Assembly: GCA_005879205.1 (NCBI GenBank)
Contig: VBLD01000027.1
Coordinates: forward strand, 1-8,707
Source of the DNA: Deltaproteobacteria bacterium
Lineage (GTDB): Bacteria; Desulfobacterota; Binatia; DP-6
Length of the DNA: 8,707 nt
Direction of reading: 5' to 3'
Position numbers and translations under genes: made by a program
In this document: one piece after another, positions 1 to 6,014 of the stretch
How positions within the stretch are numbered: the stretch's first letter is position 1
How the letters are laid out: the number at the start of each line of letters is the position of its first letter
The notes under the pieces: generated by a model
Told to the model about the DNA's origin: nothing
The model's database searches: none
Seen by the model: the letters and a program-made list of their open reading frames with translations, nothing else

Positions 1-6
1 AGGAGG
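1..6 (+). promoter_or_regulatory. Shine-Dalgarno site of the DUF503 gene
   Basis: The window opens with AGGAGG, a perfect Shine-Dalgarno core, nine bases before the ATG at 16. It fixes that ATG as the start of the first gene. The upstream gene (infB would be expected) is outside the window. Confidence 0.8.
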
Positions 7-15
7 GCGCTCGCC

Positions 16-303
16 ATGGTGGTGGGTGTGCTGCGGCTCGAGCTCTTTCTCGCGGAGAATCATTCGCTCAAGGGTAAGCGCAGCGTGCTCCGCATGATCA
101 AGGCGCGCGTGCAGAACAAGTTCAACGTTTCGATCGCGGAGTGCGAGGACCACGATCTCTGGCAGCGTGCCACGCTCGGCGTGTCTCAGGTGGGGGCCGA
201 TCAGCCGCACGTCGAGCGGTGTCTGCAGGAGGTCGTGCGCTTCATCGAGGCGCTGCAGCTCGCCGAGCTCGGCGCCGAGCGAGTCGAGTACCTCCACTAC
301 TGA
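16..303 (+). CDS. ylxP: DUF503 family protein (YlxP-like)
   Basis: A 95-residue protein of the DUF503 family, whose best-known member is Bacillus YlxP (about 92 residues). The family is small, cytosolic and usually encoded between infB and rbfA. Its biochemical role is not established; the location suggests ribosome or translation-related work. Visible family hallmarks are a hydrophobic first strand (VVGVLRLELFL), the segment HSLKGKRSVLRMIKAR at about residues 16-31, and the central NVSIAECEDHDLWQRATLG at about 37-55, the most conserved part of the family. The length is normal and the start is backed by a perfect Shine-Dalgarno. The gene is followed 18 bases later by rbfA, the standard order. 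The family call is secure; the function is unknown. Confidence 0.9.
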   Translation: MVVGVLRLELFLAENHSLKGKRSVLRMIKARVQNKFNVSIAECEDHDLWQRATLGVSQVGADQPHVERCLQEVVRFIEALQLAELGAERVEYLHY

Positions 304-321
304 ACCGTCGGGAAGGGCGCC

Positions 322-684
322 ATGGCAGGCCGGCGACCGGAGCGCGTCGCGCACCTCGTGCAGGCCGAGCTCGCGCGGCTGCTGCTCGAAGAGGCGAAGA
401 ACCCGCGTCTGCACGAGGTGATCGTGACCCTCGTCCGCATGACCCCCGACCTCCGGGTCGCGCGGATCTACTTCCGCACGCTGAGCGGTGGAGCGACCCG
501 GGCGGACGTCGCCCGCGCGCTCGAACGAGCGGCACCGTTCCTGCGGACGGAGATCAGCCATGTCCTCGGCTTGCGAGTCACGCCCGAGCTGCGCTTCGCC
601 TACGACGACGTCCCGGACACTGCCGACCGGGTCGACGCCCTGTTGCGCGGACCGGCGCGGCCGCGGGAGGACGAGGAGGCGTGA
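322..684 (+). CDS. rbfA: 30S ribosome-binding factor A
   Basis: RbfA is a small KH-like protein that binds the immature 30S subunit near the 5' end of 16S rRNA and helps its late maturation, notably in the cold. This 120-residue product has the normal length. The N-terminal helix carries the usual RVAHLVQAELARLLLEE pattern (about 8-24). The segments TPDLRVARIYF (41-51) and LRVTPELRF (84-92) are family signatures, the latter being the last KH-like strand. The C-terminal tail is acidic and probably disordered. The start ATG at 322 is preceded by GGGAAGGG at 310-317. Its stop TGA at 682-684 overlaps the GTG start of truB, so the two are probably translationally coupled. Co-location with DUF503 and truB matches the conserved infB operon. 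Confidence 0.95.
   Translation: MAGRRPERVAHLVQAELARLLLEEAKNPRLHEVIVTLVRMTPDLRVARIYFRTLSGGATRADVARALERAAPFLRTEISHVLGLRVTPELRFAYDDVPDTADRVDALLRGPARPREDEEA
665..670 (+). promoter_or_regulatory. Shine-Dalgarno site supporting the GTG start of truB
   Basis: GGGAGG lies inside the end of rbfA, ten bases before the GTG at 681. A second AGGAGG at 674-679 is only one base from the GTG and probably too close to be the working site. Together they support initiation at GTG 681 rather than at the first internal ATG (717), which would remove the conserved LLVDKP segment. Confidence 0.6.
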
Positions 685-1574
685 CAGGGATACTGCTCGT
701 CGACAAGCCGGAAGCGATGACGTCGGCGGGAGTGATTCGCCTCCTGCGCCCGGTCCTGGGACGCACGAAGGTGGGCCATCTCGGCACGCTCGACCCCTTT
801 GCGAGCGGTCTCCTGCCGCTCTGCCTCGGTGAGGCGACGAAGGTGGCCCGCTATCTGCTCCTCGAGCGCAAGGAGTACGCGGGGACGATCCGCCTTGGGA
901 TGGCGACGGACACGCTCGATCACACCGGCGCGCCGGTCGAGAGGTGCCCCGTACCATCCCTCGAGCAGACCACGGTCGACGGGGTGGCAGCTCGGTTCAC
1001 GGGGCGCCAGCGGCAGGTGCCTCCGATGTACTCGGCGTTGAAGCAGGGCGGGGTGCCTCTGTACAAGCTGGCGCGCCGCGGCATCGAAGTCGATCGGGCG
1101 CCGCGGGACATCGACGTCGAGACCCTGGAACTGCGTCTGACCCCGCCGGACCGCATCGAGTTCGCGCTGGCATGTTCGAAGGGTACCTACGTACGCGTGC
1201 TGGCCGCCGACATCGGGCAGGCGCTCGGCACGGTGGCGCACCTCGAACGACTGCGCCGCATTGCCGTCGGCCCGTTCCGCGTCACGGACGCCCGGATGCC
1301 TGACCTGCTCGCGGCCCTGCCTCTCGGGCAGCTTCCGCTCGTCCCGGTGCGGGTGGCGCTCGCGGGCTACCGAGCCTTCCCGCTTCCAGCGACGGAGCTG
1401 GCGCGTCTGCGGCACGGCCAGCAGGATCCACTTGCGGCCCTCCCCCCCCCGGCGCAGGCGGGGGAGACGGCGCTGCTGCTCGACGGCGCAGGCCACGTCG
1501 CCGGTGTCATCGAGTCGGAATCGACCCGTCCGGGTTGGTATCTCGTCCGCGTGCTGGCGGCGGCACTCGGGTGA
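681..1574 (+). CDS. truB: tRNA pseudouridine(55) synthase TruB
   Basis: TruB converts U55 in the T-arm of tRNAs to pseudouridine and also acts as a tRNA folding chaperone. The product has 297 residues, close to the family norm. The N-terminus GILLVDKPEAMTS (3-15) is the family start motif. The catalytic loop GHLGTLDPFASG has the nucleophilic aspartate at D38. Further signatures are MYSALKQGG (Y117) and CSKGTYVRVLAADIG (165-179). The C-terminal part after about residue 230 resembles the PUA-like TruB tail, ending in PGWYLVRVLA. The start is GTG at 681, overlapping the rbfA stop as GTGA. A longer reading exists in the same frame from 141, but its upstream part lies out of frame over rbfA and DUF503 and is spurious. 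A nine-C run near the 3' end does not break the frame. Confidence 0.95.
   Translation: MTGILLVDKPEAMTSAGVIRLLRPVLGRTKVGHLGTLDPFASGLLPLCLGEATKVARYLLLERKEYAGTIRLGMATDTLDHTGAPVERCPVPSLEQTTVDGVAARFTGRQRQVPPMYSALKQGGVPLYKLARRGIEVDRAPRDIDVETLELRLTPPDRIEFALACSKGTYVRVLAADIGQALGTVAHLERLRRIAVGPFRVTDARMPDLLAALPLGQLPLVPVRVALAGYRAFPLPATELARLRHGQQDPLAALPPPAQAGETALLLDGAGHVAGVIESESTRPGWYLVRVLAAALG
1442..1450 (+). repeat. C9 homopolymer inside truB
   Basis: Nine consecutive C residues lie in the 3' part of truB, encoding part of a proline-rich linker (about residues 254-257). The reading frame on both sides gives sensible TruB sequence, so the run length appears correct. It is a spot prone to slippage or sequencing error. 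Confidence 0.8.
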
Positions 1575-1601
1575 ATCGCGACGCGGTTACGTGGGCGCGC
1601 T

Positions 1602-1630
1602 TTGCAATGCGTCAAACCGCATGTTAGAGA
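1602..1630 (+). promoter_or_regulatory. Weak candidate promoter before rpsO, with a small palindrome
   Basis: The 98-base gap between truB and rpsO contains TTGCAA at 1602-1607, four of six matches to a sigma-70 -35 box. At 17 bases spacing follows TAGAGA (1625-1630), a poor -10 box. Between them is a perfect 5-base inverted repeat, ATGCG at 1607-1611 and CGCAT at 1618-1622 with a 6-base spacer, which could be an operator half-site pair or a short RNA hairpin. A promoter in this gap is known in E. coli (truB-rpsO), so position supports the idea, but the boxes are weak. The stretch is less GC-rich than the genes around it. Confidence 0.25.
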
Positions 1631-1672
1631 CGGGGCTCAAAGCGAGAGAACAAAGAGACGGAGAGGGTCGGG

Positions 1673-1911
1673 ATGGCAGTGGTGCGTGAGCGCACGCAAG
1701 AAGTCGTGCAGATGTATCGTCGGCACGGCACGGACACCGGATCGCCGGAGGTCCAGGTCGCGCTCCTCACGGGCCGCATCGGGTACTTGACGGGACACTT
1801 CAAGGTGCACCGCAAGGACCACCATTCCCGCCGCGGGCTGCTCAAGCTCTCAAGCGACGCGATTTCCAGCGTTACAAGAGCGTGATCGAACGCCTCGGCA
1901 TCCGGAAGTAG
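1673..1911 (+). pseudogene. rpsO: 30S ribosomal protein S15, broken by an internal frameshifting deletion
   Basis: S15 binds the central domain of 16S rRNA early in 30S assembly and forms intersubunit bridge B4. The first 59 codons read as normal S15, including DTGSPEVQVALLTGRI (21-36) and the rRNA-binding HHSRRGLLKL (50-59). The frame then leaves the S15 alignment and stops at 1883-1885 after 70 residues. The true S15 C-terminus, LKRRDFQRYKSVIERLGIRK, follows in another frame from CTC at 1849-1851 to TAG at 1909-1911. The two parts give 59 + 20 = 79 codons, while S15 has 89. The ten residues usually here (of the type V-x-Q-R-R-x-L-L-D-Y) are missing and one further base is lost, implying a deletion of about 31 bases. 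The join lies between two copies of CTCAAG (1841-1846, 1849-1854). The start ATG has GGAGAGGG at 1660-1667. The locus is certainly rpsO; whether the lesion is real or an assembly/consensus error cannot be told here. Confidence 0.9.
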
Positions 1912-1991
1912 CTCCTCTTCAAACCTCCTTCTCCCTGTCCTCCTCGCCTGATCACACGAGGCTGCGGCCGGCGCCGCAGGGAGAGAACAGC
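1912..1991 (+). promoter_or_regulatory. pnp leader: pyrimidine tract, two tandem stem-loops and Shine-Dalgarno
   Basis: The 80 bases between rpsO and pnp begin with a C/T-rich tract (1912-1949). Two adjacent hairpins follow: CCTCG/CGAGG (1942-1946 with 1957-1961, loop 10) and CTGCGGC/GCCGCAG (1962-1968 with 1973-1979, loop 4). The Shine-Dalgarno AGGGAG (1978-1983) begins at the foot of the second hairpin, nine bases before the ATG. The tract also contains TCTCCCTG (1930-1937), complementary to CAGGGAGA (1977-1984), a competing pairing that would hide the ribosome-binding site. No T-run follows either hairpin, so neither is a typical terminator. In E. coli the pnp leader hairpin is cut by RNase III and then degraded by PNPase as autoregulation. 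A similar role here is inference from position and structure. Confidence 0.5.
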
Positions 1992-4112
1992 ATGTCGAGA
2001 TCGGGCTACCAGAGAGTGCAGATCGAGTTTCACGGCCGTTCCCTGTCGATCGAGACGGGACGGATGGCGAAGCAAGCCGGCGGCGCAGCGCTCGTCCAGT
2101 TTGGCGAGACCGTCGTGCTGGTCACGGCGACGGCCAGTGGGGCGCCGCGGGAAGGAATCGATTTCTTCCCGCTCACCTGTGACTATCAGGAGAAGACGTT
2201 CGCGGCGGGCAAGATCCCGGGCGGCTTTTTCAAGCGCGAGGGTCGGCCGGCGGAGAAGGAGATACTCACCTCCCGTCTGATCGACCGCCCGGTCCGACCA
2301 CTCTTTCCGAAGGGCTTCAACTGCGAGACGCAGGTCATCGCGACGGTGCTCTCGCACGACAAGGAGAACGACCCCGACGTGCTGTCGCTCGTCGGTGCCT
2401 CCACGGCGCTCGTTCTCTCCGACGTGCCATGGGGTGGCCCGATCGCCGCCGTCCGCGTGGGCCGCATCGGTGGGCGCTTCGTCATCAATCCCACCACCAG
2501 CCAGCTCCTCGAGAGCGACCTCAACCTGATCGTCGCCGGTAGCCGCGACGCCGTGGTCATGGTCGAGGGCGGCGCCAACATGCTCCCGGAGCAAGTCGTC
2601 CTGGAAGCACTGTTCGCCGCGCACGAGGGGCTCCAACCCTTGATCGCGCTCCAGGAGGACCTGCAGCGTCAGGTCGGCAAGCCGAAGCGCACAGTCGCCT
2701 CGCCGAAGCTCGACGCCGACCTGGAACAGCAAGTGCGCCAGCAAGGACTTCCGAAGCTCCGCGCCGGGCTGGCGACCCCGGTCAAGCAGGAGCGCTACGC
2801 CGCCCTCGACGCGGCACGGGACGAGGTGGTGAACGCCCTCGCCAACGGCTCCCCCGAGCGTGTCAAGGAGGTGGCCACGCTCTTCGACCGGCTGAAGAAG
2901 GGCGTCGTACGCGAGACCATCGTAAACGAGCGCCGCCGGATCGACGGCCGGGGTCCGGCCGACGTCCGGCCGATCAGCTGCGACGTGGAGGTCCTGCCGC
3001 GGACGCACGGCTCGGCGCTCTTCACGCGCGGCGAGACTCAGGCGCTGGTGGTGACCACGCTCGGGACCTCGTCCGACGAGCAGAAGATCGACGCGCTGAT
3101 CGGCGAGACCTATAAGAAGTTCATGCTGCACTACAACTTCCCGCCCTTCAGCACGGGCGAGGTGAAATTCCTGCGCAGCCCTGGACGGCGCGAGATCGGC
3201 CACGGTGCCCTCGACGAACGGGCGCTCGCGCCGGTGCTGCCGACCGAGGAGGAGTTCCCGTACACGATCCGGATCGTGTCGGAGGTCCTCGAGTCCAACG
3301 GGTCGTCGTCGATGGCGACCGTGTGTGGAGGCTCGCTGTCGCTGATGGCGGCCGGCGTGCCAGTCAAGGCGGCCGTCGCGGGTGTGGCGATGGGTCTCAT
3401 CAAGGAGGGGGAGGAGGTCCGCGTGCTGTCGGACATCCTTGGTGACGAGGACCACCTGGGCGACATGGACTTCAAGGTCGCCGGCACCGAGCAGGGCGTG
3501 ACCGCCGTCCAGATGGACATCAAGATGGCGGGCGTGACGCGGGCCATCATGCAGGAGGCTCTCGACCAGGCGCGCGCCGCACGCCTGCACATCCTCGGCG
3601 TCATGAACCAGACGCTCGCGCGGCCGCACAGCGAGCTGTCCATGCACGCGCCGCGCATCATCACGCTCCACATCAAGCCCGACCGCATCCGCGACCTGAT
3701 CGGCCCGGGCGGCAAGGTGATCCGGGGCATCACCGAGGAGACCGGCGCCAAGATCGACGTCGAGGACGACGGCACGGTCTACGTCGCCTCGGCCGACGGG
3801 ACGTCCATGCAACGCGCCATCGACAAGATCCGCGCCGTCACTGCCGAGGCCGAGGTCGGCAAGGTCTACCGCGGTACGGTCCGCAAGATTGTCGACTTCG
3901 GCGCCTTCGTGGAGATCTTTCCCGGCACCGACGGCCTGGTGCACATCTCGCAGCTCGCCCACGAGCGCGTACGCAAGGTGTCCGACGTCCTCAAGGAGGG
4001 CGACGTCATCGACGTGAAGGTCCTGGAGGTCGACCGGTCGGGGAAGATCCGGCTGTCCCGCAAGGAAACGCTCACGAAGCCGGCTTCCGAAGACCACGAG
4101 GCCCGGCCGTAG
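1992..4112 (+). CDS. pnp: Polyribonucleotide nucleotidyltransferase (PNPase)
   Basis: PNPase is a trimeric 3'-5' exoribonuclease that degrades RNA by phosphorolysis, releasing nucleoside diphosphates, and can add tails in reverse. It is a core RNA-decay enzyme. The product has 706 residues, matching the family (about 700-715). Domain order is intact: first RNase PH-like domain with the RNA-binding FFKREGR loop (79-85); an all-alpha linker (about 235-310); the second, catalytic RNase PH-like domain with SNGSSSMATVCGGS (435-448, phosphate-binding serines 438-440) and GDEDHLGDMDFK (484-495, metal/catalytic D487 and D493); a KH domain with the GPGG loop at 571-574; and an S1 domain from about 623 (GKVYRGTVRKIVDFGAFVE) to 695. 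All expected catalytic residues are present. The ATG at 1992 has AGGGAG upstream. The rpsO-pnp pairing is widely conserved, and the structured leader points to possible autoregulation. Confidence 0.98.
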   Translation: MSRSGYQRVQIEFHGRSLSIETGRMAKQAGGAALVQFGETVVLVTATASGAPREGIDFFPLTCDYQEKTFAAGKIPGGFFKREGRPAEKEILTSRLIDRPVRPLFPKGFNCETQVIATVLSHDKENDPDVLSLVGASTALVLSDVPWGGPIAAVRVGRIGGRFVINPTTSQLLESDLNLIVAGSRDAVVMVEGGANMLPEQVVLEALFAAHEGLQPLIALQEDLQRQVGKPKRTVASPKLDADLEQQVRQQGLPKLRAGLATPVKQERYAALDAARDEVVNALANGSPERVKEVATLFDRLKKGVVRETIVNERRRIDGRGPADVRPISCDVEVLPRTHGSALFTRGETQALVVTTLGTSSDEQKIDALIGETYKKFMLHYNFPPFSTGEVKFLRSPGRREIGHGALDERALAPVLPTEEEFPYTIRIVSEVLESNGSSSMATVCGGSLSLMAAGVPVKAAVAGVAMGLIKEGEEVRVLSDILGDEDHLGDMDFKVAGTEQGVTAVQMDIKMAGVTRAIMQEALDQARAARLHILGVMNQTLARPHSELSMHAPRIITLHIKPDRIRDLIGPGGKVIRGITEETGAKIDVEDDGTVYVASADGTSMQRAIDKIRAVTAEAEVGKVYRGTVRKIVDFGAFVEIFPGTDGLVHISQLAHERVRKVSDVLKEGDVIDVKVLEVDRSGKIRLSRKETLTKPASEDHEARP

Positions 4113-4120
4113 AGCCGCTC

Positions 4121-5374
4121 ATGCAGCTCACGCGGCTGTCAAACGGCGTCCGGGTGCTGTCCGAGCACCTCCCGGATCTCCCCTCGGTGACGGTCGGCAT
4201 CTGGGTGCAGAACGGCTCCCGCTACGAGCATCCGGATCAGGCGGGAATCTCGCACTTTCTCGAGCATCTCTTCTTCAAGGGGACGGAGCGGCGCACCGCG
4301 GCCCAGATCGCCGAGGAGATCGATGCCGTGGGTGGCGGGCTGAACGCATTCACCGGCAAGGAGTACACCTGCTACTACGCGAAGGTGCTGCGCGAGCACC
4401 TGCCGCTCGCGCTGGACCTCCTCGCCGACATCTTCACGCAGTCGCGCTTCGCCAGCGATGAGATCGAGCGCGAGCGCACGGTGATCATCCAGGAGATCTC
4501 CGAGATCGAGGACCGGCCGGACGACTACGTCCACGAGCTCTTCAACCTGGCCTTCTGGCCGGGCCACCCGCTCGCCCGGCCGATCGCCGGCAGCCCGGAG
4601 ACTGTCTCGCGTTTCAACCGGGACGACTTCCTTCGCTTCCTCGAGGTGCGCTACCGGGCCGATCGCATTCTGATTGCGGCGGCCGGCGCCCTGGTGCACG
4701 AGGACCTCCTCGAGGTCGCGGGCCGAAAGTTCGAGGCCTTGGTGGGCACCACGCCGGTGATGGACGGAGGTCCGCCGCAGCCTAGGGCGGGCCTGTCGAT
4801 TCACGAGAAGAGTCTCGAGCAGGTGCACCTCTGCCTCGGCACGCCGGGGATCGCCCAGACGGACCCCGACCGCTACGTGGCGCAGCTGCTGAACCTGGCG
4901 CTTGGGGGCGGGATGAGCTCGCGCCTCTTTCAGGAGATCCGGGAGCGTCGGGGGCGCGCGTACACGGTATACTCGTTCCATTCGTCCTACTTCGACGCCG
5001 GGTACACCGGGGTCTACGTCGGCACGAGTCCCGAATGGGTCCGGGAAGTCGTCGAGGTCATCCGCGGCGAGCTCGACCGGGTCGCGCGCGAAGGACTCGC
5101 CCCGGTGGAGCTGGCTCGAGTGAAGAACCAGCGCAAGGGCAACATCCTCCTCGGGCTCGAGACGAGCGACAGCCGCATGAGCCGGATCGCCACGAACGAC
5201 ATCTACTTCGGCCGCGACGTGCCGCTGGAAGAGGTGGCCGCAGCGATCGACCGGGTGACCAACGACGACATCGTACGGATGGCGAACCGGCTCTTCCAGC
5301 CGGGAAGCTTCGCCCTGACCGTCCTCGGCGATCTCCACGGCGAGCGGCTGACCGACGAGGTCCTCCGCGGGTGA
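4121..5374 (+). CDS. M16B family zinc metallopeptidase (pitrilysin/processing-peptidase type)
   Basis: A 417-residue M16 (inverzincin) peptidase, related to mitochondrial processing peptidase beta and to Bacillus MlpA. It probably cleaves peptides or small proteins in the cytosol; no signal peptide or membrane segment is visible. The zinc site is intact: HFLEH with ligands H45 and H49 and catalytic E48, and the third ligand E125 exactly 76 residues after H49, in QEISEIEDRPDDYVHE. The second half has the inactive-domain signature LGGGMSSRLFQEIRERRG, followed by AYTVYSFHSSY, which contributes the conserved Arg/Tyr used in substrate binding. It sits 8 bases after pnp and overlaps dut by 4 bases. 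The M16 gene next to pnp is a recurrent bacterial arrangement. The substrate is unknown. Confidence 0.93.
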   Translation: MQLTRLSNGVRVLSEHLPDLPSVTVGIWVQNGSRYEHPDQAGISHFLEHLFFKGTERRTAAQIAEEIDAVGGGLNAFTGKEYTCYYAKVLREHLPLALDLLADIFTQSRFASDEIERERTVIIQEISEIEDRPDDYVHELFNLAFWPGHPLARPIAGSPETVSRFNRDDFLRFLEVRYRADRILIAAAGALVHEDLLEVAGRKFEALVGTTPVMDGGPPQPRAGLSIHEKSLEQVHLCLGTPGIAQTDPDRYVAQLLNLALGGGMSSRLFQEIRERRGRAYTVYSFHSSYFDAGYTGVYVGTSPEWVREVVEVIRGELDRVAREGLAPVELARVKNQRKGNILLGLETSDSRMSRIATNDIYFGRDVPLEEVAAAIDRVTNDDIVRMANRLFQPGSFALTVLGDLHGERLTDEVLRG

Positions 5375-6000
5375 GCACGCGCAGCGTGCGGGTCCACGTG
5401 CGCCGCGTCAGACGGACCACGCACGCGCTCGGTCTCCCGCGCTACATGACGCCCGGGGCCGCCGGTATGGATCTGTCCGCCGACCTCTCGGCGGACGTCG
5501 TGCTACGCCCCGGAGAGCGCCGCCTCGTACCGACCGGCCTCGCGCTCGCCATCCCGGCCGGCTACGAGGGCCAGGTCCGGCCGCGCAGCGGTCTCGCTCA
5601 CCGCGACGGCCTCACGCTCCTCAACGCCCCGGGTACGATCGACGCCGACTACCGGGGCGAGGTTCAGGTCCTCCTCATCAACCTCGGCCGTGCCCCCGTC
5701 CGCATCCGCCGCGGCGACCGCATCGCGCAGCTCGTCGTGTCCCCAGTTGCCACGGTCACCTGGCAGGAAGTGCAGGAGCTGCCGGGGAGCGCCCGCGGCG
5801 ACGGCGGCTTCGGCAGCACGGACCGCCAAAACGGCGCACCACAATCCGGCCCGGCGCCGCGAAAAGCTGGCACCGCGCCCGGAGGCCGGGACAAAGCGGC
5901 GCCAGGCGTCCCCGAGCGCCGCGCGGAGGGTTCGGGGGGGCATCGGAGGAGCGCAGCGCGCGGAGCGCGCGAGCAGCGCACGGCGGCCCCCGGCGTATGA
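5371..6000 (+). CDS. dut: dUTP diphosphatase with unusual C-terminal extension
   Basis: Trimeric dUTPase hydrolyses dUTP to dUMP and pyrophosphate, preventing uracil incorporation into DNA and feeding thymidylate synthesis. The core (residues 1-151) has all five motifs: AAGMDLSAD (30-38), PTGLALAIP (54-62), RPRSGLA (70-76), NAPGTIDADYRGEV (85-98, catalytic aspartate D91) and RGDGGFGSTD (142-151). Between the last two lies GDRIAQLV. The final motif normally ends STG; here the Gly codon is Asp (GAC). Bacterial dUTPases usually stop within a few residues of this point, at about 145-155, but this frame continues for about 58 more residues of Pro/Ala/Gly/Arg-rich low-complexity sequence to 209. 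The start is GTG at 5371, overlapping the peptidase stop as GTGA, with GAGG at 5357-5360; a start at the GTG 5386 is also possible. The dUTPase identity is secure; the tail may be a read-through artefact of a lost stop. Confidence 0.92.
   Translation: MSTRSVRVHVRRVRRTTHALGLPRYMTPGAAGMDLSADLSADVVLRPGERRLVPTGLALAIPAGYEGQVRPRSGLAHRDGLTLLNAPGTIDADYRGEVQVLLINLGRAPVRIRRGDRIAQLVVSPVATVTWQEVQELPGSARGDGGFGSTDRQNGAPQSGPAPRKAGTAPGGRDKAAPGVPERRAEGSGGHRRSAARGAREQRTAAPGV
5933..5992 (+). repeat. GC-rich palindromic stretch at the 3' end of dut
   Basis: CGGGGG at 5933-5938 is complementary to CCCCCG at 5987-5992. Nested between them is a hairpin, CGCGCG at 5957-5962 and 5966-5971 with loop GAG, in a run made of repeated GAGC/GCGC units. 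A smaller hairpin, CCCGG/CCGGG with loop AGG, precedes it at 5878-5890. The composition is unlike the coding sequence on either side, and the protein it encodes is low-complexity. It resembles an intergenic palindromic element absorbed into the dut frame. No T-run follows, so a classical terminator is unlikely. Whether it is repeated elsewhere in the genome cannot be seen here. Confidence 0.4.
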
Positions 6001-6014
6001 GGGTCTGATCCCGC

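Noticed and set aside
141..680. Upstream part of the long + frame that ends with truB
   Set aside because: It overlaps DUF503 and rbfA in a different frame and encodes Arg/Ala-rich noise. TruB homology begins at the GTG at 681.
1439..1460. Frameshift in truB at the C9 run
   Set aside because: The reading continues into a normal TruB C-terminus, so the frame is intact.
1841..1860. Programmed -1 ribosomal frameshifting in rpsO
   Set aside because: A -1 shift at 1849 would rejoin the frames, but there is no slippery heptamer and the product would still lack ten conserved residues. S15 is not known to use frameshifting.
1962..1991. Rho-independent terminator between rpsO and pnp
   Set aside because: The hairpin is strong but is followed by a purine-rich Shine-Dalgarno, not a T-run.
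1872..4097. A 741-codon open frame on the minus strand opposite pnp
   Set aside because: It is the antisense shadow of a fully recognisable pnp in GC-rich DNA, and the protein is a low-information Arg/Asp/Leu/His mix with no known family pattern. The same applies to minus-strand frames at 4139-5338, 5664-7262 and 600-1496.
5933..6014. Rho-independent terminator after dut
   Set aside because: GC-rich pairing is present but no run of T follows, and purB begins a few bases later on the same strand.
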